Origin: Bacillus taeanensis
GTDB lineage: Bacteria; Bacillota; Bacilli; Bacillales; UBA6769
Length of the DNA: 64,000 nt
Direction of reading: 5' to 3'
Assembly: GCF_003318295.1 (NCBI RefSeq)
Contig: NZ_QOCW01000003.1
Location: forward strand, 124,001-188,000
Shown in pieces: positions 60,042 to 64,000 of the stretch. Position numbers and translations under genes: made by a program. The notes beneath the pieces are model-generated. The model ran no database searches and had not been told where the DNA came from. It saw only the letters and a program-made list of their open reading frames with translations. Each line of letters opens with the position of its first letter. Position 1 is the stretch's first letter.

Positions 60042-61154
60042 TTATCCTTTTTTTACATTTAAATTACGATTAACAGCCATATTTTTACTCTCTTTTTCTT
60101 CATCCATATCTGTTTCACGGTATTGGATATTTTCTGGATCAAGACCATTTCCAAGTGAACCGTAAAGACGTCCTTCATGTGGATCTACTAAGTCATTATG
60201 ATTATAATAGACGCGCGGTGTTTTCCAAAGCGCTTTCAGCGCTTTATCCATCGGCATTTCATGGTAGCGCTCAGGCCACATCTCTTTAATATGCTGCTTT
60301 ACTAATGGATAATACTTTGGGCTCATCCCTGGAAAAAGATGATGCTCTGTATGGTATGAAAAATTAAAATGAAGCACATCAACCCATTTTGGCACCGTAA
60401 CAGTCAGGCTGTTTGCTAAAGGATCATTTACCGGTACAAGCGGATTTAAACGGTGATTCGTTGAAATATAACTCATCACAATGAAATTTGCAATTAATAA
60501 TGGAAGCAGATATGCAAAAAACCAGTTTGCAGGCCCCATTAAAAACAGCAATCCAATCCAAGTTGCCCAAGGTAAAATTAACTGCAGCCAAACAGAGCGG
60601 CGTTTTTTCGGATTAAATTCTTTAATATAAACGATAAACATCCGCAATGAATGCAGTGAAAAAGAAATCGTTAGGGCACTAAAGCTTGAGAATGCACGGA
60701 ATGAAAGCGGTAAACGATAAATCCACTTTACAAAACGACTTTTTGAAAACTGCTCTAAGCTTGGCCAAGCATCAGGATCATTTTCTTCATCCTGTGTATG
60801 AAGATGATGGTTCATATTGTGCCATTTACGCCAAAGCTGCGGACCAGTGCTTAACGGCCAAAAAGCAATTGCCCCAAGCAAATCGCGAAGCCACGCCTTT
60901 CTTACTACGGTCCCATGTAAGATTTCATGACCTAAAAAACCCATTGCCGCAAAACTTCCACCTAAAATAACAGCAATACCAAGGTTAATCAATGGATGAA
61001 GATCAAACAAACCAATTGCAAGAAAACCTGCAGTTACAACCATTAAATAAGCAAGTCCCCCTAACAAACGTGCTGGAACCGGTTTAAATACATCTTTAGG
61101 AAGATGCTTTGATACGCGGGCTGCGTACCACCCAAATGTATGAAGTTCTTTCAT
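60042..61154 (-). CDS. Fatty acid desaturase
   Basis: This 370-residue membrane di-iron enzyme has the three His boxes of the family: HEILH (76-80), HNMNHH (112-117) and HTEHH (about 266-270), within four or so membrane helices. It inserts a double bond in acyl chains of membrane lipids or acyl thioesters using oxygen. It differs clearly from the cold-induced Des protein of B. subtilis. AAAGGAGC precedes ATG 61154. Position of the double bond cannot be told. Confidence 0.9.
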   Translation of the reverse strand: MKELHTFGWYAARVSKHLPKDVFKPVPARLLGGLAYLMVVTAGFLAIGLFDLHPLINLGIAVILGGSFAAMGFLGHEILHGTVVRKAWLRDLLGAIAFWPLSTGPQLWRKWHNMNHHLHTQDEENDPDAWPSLEQFSKSRFVKWIYRLPLSFRAFSSFSALTISFSLHSLRMFIVYIKEFNPKKRRSVWLQLILPWATWIGLLFLMGPANWFFAYLLPLLIANFIVMSYISTNHRLNPLVPVNDPLANSLTVTVPKWVDVLHFNFSYHTEHHLFPGMSPKYYPLVKQHIKEMWPERYHEMPMDKALKALWKTPRVYYNHNDLVDPHEGRLYGSLGNGLDPENIQYRETDMDEEKESKNMAVNRNLNVKKG

Positions 61155-61742
61155 AATTGTTAAGCTCCTTTTTTACTATTAAGCCTGCTTCCAAGAAAAA
61201 AGACACCTTATTCATTTCCTGTTAAAATTGGATAATGGTTAAACAACCACTTTTTTCCATAAACAACTTGTACGAAACATGCACTTTTTTTGTGATTAGT
61301 ATTCAGGGAAATGTCACCAATTATACAATCATTTTAATTGTGGCATCGTTCTAATTTTCTCGTTTTCATAATGCTTCTTTTAAATTTATTTCATTCACTA
61401 AAAAATAGTCACCGAGGTACAAATGTAACACTGGGTTTTCTTATTTGTCAATTTCCTTCTTGTTCTTCATTTACATGTCATATGATTACTTTCTCAATCA
61501 ATCATTCTTATAAACCATTTGATTATGACGTATAAAAGAAATATTTTATGTGACAAAAATCACATTGAAAATAATTACCTATTCTTAAACTTCCCTTTAA
61601 TCATTGTATCAACTCATATATAATCAGTTTGTATGACATTTATTTTTAACGATAAAGGCTTTAAACATATAAAAACATCCCTATTATTCAGCTATTATTC
61701 TATTAATATGCTGTACATTCTTTTTATAAAAAGGAGCATAAC
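61155..61742. other. Intergenic region between desaturase and ABC-F genes
   Basis: These 588 bases contain the divergent promoters of the two genes and a CRP/FNR-type palindrome at 61549-61564. No coding frame or strong hairpin is convincing. Confidence 0.6.
61549..61564. promoter_or_regulatory. FNR/CRP-type palindrome
   Basis: TGTGACAAAAATCACA has perfect TGTGA and TCACA half-sites spaced by six bases. It lies 179 bases before the ABC-F gene and about 395 before the desaturase, which needs oxygen. Confidence 0.5.
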
Positions 61743-63299
61743 ATGAGTATTTTAACAGTAAAAAATTTAAGTCACGGTTTTGGTGATCGTGCTATTTTTA
61801 ATGATGTTTCCTTCCGTCTTTTAAAAGGGGAACATATTGGTCTAATTGGTGCAAATGGTGAGGGGAAATCTACGTTTATGAACATTGTAACAGGCAAACT
61901 TGAGCCTGATGCAGGAAAAGTTGAATGGTCAAAGCACGTTCGCGTTGGCTATCTTGATCAGCATGCGGCACTTGAAAAAGGAATGACCATTCGTGATGTA
62001 TTAAAAAGTGCTTTTCAATATCTTTTTGATCTTGAAAATAACATGAATAAATTGTACGAAAAAATGGCTGATGTTACACCTGAAGAGTTAGAAAAGCTTC
62101 TTGAAGATGTAGGAACGATTCAAGATACGTTAACGAATAATGATTTCTATGTAATTGATGCAAAAGTTGAAGAAATCGGACGCGGACTTGGCTTAGAGGA
62201 TATCGGTCTTGATCGTGATGTTCATGATTTAAGTGGGGGACAAAGAACAAAAGTGCTTCTTGCCAAACTGCTGCTTGAAAAGCCTGATATTCTTCTTTTA
62301 GATGAGCCGACAAACTATTTAGATGAACAGCATATCGTTTGGTTAAAACGCTATCTACAAGAATACGAGAATGCCTTTATTCTTATTTCTCATGATATTC
62401 CGTTTCTGAACAGTGTGATTAACCTAATCTATCATATGGAAAACCAAGAATTAAACCGTTATGTTGGCGATTATGATAACTTTTTAAAAGTTCATGAAAT
62501 GAAAAAACAGCAGCTCGAATCTGCTTTTAAAAAGCAGCAGCAGGAAATTGCTGAATTGAAAGATTTTGTTGCTAGAAATAAAGCCCGTGTTGCAACGCGG
62601 AATATGGCGATGTCCCGTCAGAAAAAGCTCGATAAAATGGAAATGATTGAACTTGGCAAAGAAAAGCCAAAACCGGAATTTGATTTTAAAGCATCACGTG
62701 CGCCTGGTAAATTAATTTTTGAAACAACTGACCTCGTCATCGGTTATGATGAGCCGCTTTCTAAACCATTAAACTTACGAATGGAGCGCGGACAAAAAAT
62801 TGCGTTAGTCGGCGCAAATGGAATCGGAAAAACAACACTTCTTAAAAGTATTCTAGGTGAAATTAAATCACTTAATGGATCGGTTGAGCTTGGTGACTAT
62901 TTAGAACTTGGTTATTTTGAACAGGAGTCAAAAGAAGCCAATACAAACACATGTATTGAAGAAGCATGGAAAGAGTTTCCTCATTACAGTCAATATGAAA
63001 TTCGCGCAGCTCTTGCAAAATGCGGCTTAACAACAAAGCATATCGAAAGCAAAATTCAAGTGTTGAGCGGCGGTGAAAAAGCGAAAGTAAGACTTTGTAA
63101 GCTTATTAACAAAGAAACAAATGTACTCATTCTCGATGAGCCAACAAACCACCTTGATGTGGATGCAAAAGATGAACTGAAACGCGCCCTGAAAGCATAC
63201 AAAGGAAGCATTCTGCTTATTTGCCACGAACCTGAATTTTATCATGATGTTGTTACAGATACTTGGAATTGTGAATCTTGGACAACGAAAGTATTTTAA
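61743..63299 (+). CDS. yfmM: ABC-F family ATPase (YfmM-like)
   Basis: This 518-residue cytoplasmic protein has two ABC domains and no membrane part. Walker A motifs are GANGEGKS and GANGIGKT, signatures are LSGGQRTK and LSGGEKAK, and Walker B motifs are LLLDEPTNYLD and LILDEPTNHLD. The charged linker between them (about 240-310) is the ABC-F interdomain arm that reaches into the ribosome. Length and adjacency to a YfmL-like helicase match yfmM of B. subtilis. AAAAGGAGC precedes the ATG. Role in translation or antibiotic protection is by family only. Confidence 0.9.
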   Translation: MSILTVKNLSHGFGDRAIFNDVSFRLLKGEHIGLIGANGEGKSTFMNIVTGKLEPDAGKVEWSKHVRVGYLDQHAALEKGMTIRDVLKSAFQYLFDLENNMNKLYEKMADVTPEELEKLLEDVGTIQDTLTNNDFYVIDAKVEEIGRGLGLEDIGLDRDVHDLSGGQRTKVLLAKLLLEKPDILLLDEPTNYLDEQHIVWLKRYLQEYENAFILISHDIPFLNSVINLIYHMENQELNRYVGDYDNFLKVHEMKKQQLESAFKKQQQEIAELKDFVARNKARVATRNMAMSRQKKLDKMEMIELGKEKPKPEFDFKASRAPGKLIFETTDLVIGYDEPLSKPLNLRMERGQKIALVGANGIGKTTLLKSILGEIKSLNGSVELGDYLELGYFEQESKEANTNTCIEEAWKEFPHYSQYEIRAALAKCGLTTKHIESKIQVLSGGEKAKVRLCKLINKETNVLILDEPTNHLDVDAKDELKRALKAYKGSILLICHEPEFYHDVVTDTWNCESWTTKVF

Positions 63300-63368
63300 G
63301 TAAGAAAAGCTTCTTTACATCGTAATGTTATTTGAGTCGAGGAGATAGGCGTTGAAGCTGGACACCAA

Positions 63369-63405
63369 ACAAAAAACTCCGCGTTTTACTTGCGGAGTTT
63401 TTTGT
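63369..63405. terminator. Bidirectional terminator between convergent genes
   Basis: AAAAAACTCCGC and GCGGAGTTTTTT form a perfect stem around a nine-base loop. Confidence 0.9.
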
Positions 63406-64000
63406 TATTTTTTTTAGGATAGTTATTCCCTTTGCTTTTACTGCTGAATTTACTTCTCTGATCTTTGTCCACCATTTTTCCACTGAATAAGGTTTTCTTT
63501 TCAAGACGGATTCCTAACTCACGGGCAATCTGTTTTAAATGACGTTCTTCTCGTTCTGTAACGATTGAAATCACTCGACCTGAAGCACCCATTCTCCCGG
63601 TTCTTCCGGAACGATGTGTATATTGAGAAGCCTCGTCAGGAAGATCAAAATGAATCACATCTTTTAACCCTTCAATATCTAACCCTCTTGCAGCGACATC
63701 TGTTGCTAGAAGTAAGGACACTTTGTCAGCGCGAAAATCTTTTATTGCTGCTTCTCTTTCCCTTTTTGATGACTCTCCATCTAATACAGCTAGCGAAAGA
63801 CCTCTATAAGCTAACTTTGAAGCTGCTTCAGATAATTTTTCAATATCATTTACAAAGGCTAATGCTTTTAGTTCTTCCATTCGAATAATCCGGCGAAGCA
63901 CATCAATTTTGTCGCGGCGTTCACATACAAAATAAATATGTTCAACTTTTGCTAATTCTTGTTTGTCTTTCTGAATTCGAATCAGTTCAGATTTAGTCAT
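63386..64000 (-). CDS. yfmL: DEAD-box RNA helicase, C-terminal part (cut by window edge)
   Basis: The last 204 residues of a DEAD-box helicase are visible. The second RecA-like domain shows LLATDVAARGLDI (motif V) and YTHRSGRTGRMG (motif VI), followed by a basic Ser/Lys/Asn-rich tail. The DEAD motif domain lies beyond 64000, so the Met at the window edge is probably internal. Convergent adjacency to the YfmM-like gene suggests YfmL, a helicase linked to ribosome assembly in B. subtilis. Confidence 0.85.
   Translation of the reverse strand: MTKSELIRIQKDKQELAKVEHIYFVCERRDKIDVLRRIIRMEELKALAFVNDIEKLSEAASKLAYRGLSLAVLDGESSKREREAAIKDFRADKVSLLLATDVAARGLDIEGLKDVIHFDLPDEASQYTHRSGRTGRMGASGRVISIVTEREERHLKQIARELGIRLEKKTLFSGKMVDKDQRSKFSSKSKGNNYPKKNNKKLRK

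Noticed and set aside
61338..61535. 65-codon plus-strand frame upstream of the ABC-F gene
   Set aside because: No ribosome binding site, Phe/Ser-rich composition typical of AT-rich non-coding DNA, and no recognisable family.

Overview
The window is a low-GC, strongly AT-rich piece of a Bacillaceae chromosome. This is supported by Bacillus-type Shine-Dalgarno sites (GGAGG with ATG, TTG or GTG starts), Rho-independent terminators after most genes, yfl/yfm-type neighbours (acylphosphatase, DUF2639, YfmM-like ABC-F next to a DEAD-box helicase), YesM/YesN-type two-component systems, Sda-like sporulation checkpoint peptides and a SacY/SacT-type antiterminator leader. No tRNA, rRNA or CRISPR array was seen.

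About 50 kb (1-57 kb) is a fructan and sucrose utilisation island. It encodes seven intact GH32 catalytic modules in six proteins plus one GH32 pseudogene: a membrane-anchored LamG-GH32 (317-2713), a 1791-residue secreted protein with two different GH32 modules (6075-11450), a cytoplasmic LamG-GH32 (16420-18678), two leaderless exo-type GH32 enzymes (11702-13219, 44194-45684) and a sucrose-6-phosphate hydrolase (53282-54760). It also holds a GH91 inulin fructotransferase (32077-33420), an intact and an internally deleted GH172/DUF2961 protein, two PfkB fructokinases plus a fragment, three pairs of CUT1-type permeases, five sugar-binding lipoproteins, two YesM/YesN pairs, two LacI regulators and a sucrose PTS. 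No importer ATPase is encoded, so a shared MsmX-type ATPase elsewhere is implied.

Layout: 1-3.2 kb, LamG-GH32 behind an antiterminator leader; 3.4-6 kb, housekeeping genes and an IS fragment; 6-24.2 kb, a LacI-controlled fructan module (giant fructanase, GH32, fructokinase, LacI, Sda-like peptide, DUF624, LamG-GH32, two binding proteins, two permeases); 24.6-28 kb, first two-component pair; 28.3-36.4 kb, a decayed and rearranged copy of a fructan operon carrying the GH91 enzyme and an IS200/IS605-like remnant; 36.5-42 kb, second two-component pair and an orphan binding protein; 42-50.7 kb, an intact operon (binding protein, two permeases, GH172, GH32, DUF624, Sda-like peptide, fructokinase); 50.9-56.5 kb, aldose epimerase and sucrose scrR/scrB/scrA; 56.6-64 kb, SDR oxidoreductase, topB, fatty acid desaturase, ABC-F protein and the end of a DEAD-box helicase.

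Working model: extracellular fructan is cut by the secreted or anchored GH32 proteins and the oligomers enter by ABC import. GH91 can turn inulin chain ends into difructose anhydride III. GH172 is a candidate to open the alpha-fructofuranosyl bond of such dianhydrides. GH32 enzymes then release fructose, which is phosphorylated by the fructokinases. The dianhydride branch is inferred from gene families and neighbourhood. The most unusual sequence observations are Glu in place of the GH32 nucleophile Asp in all three LamG-linked modules, the pairing of GH91 with GH172, two Sda-like peptides next to DUF624 genes, and tandem 12-bp LacI operators spread over the island.
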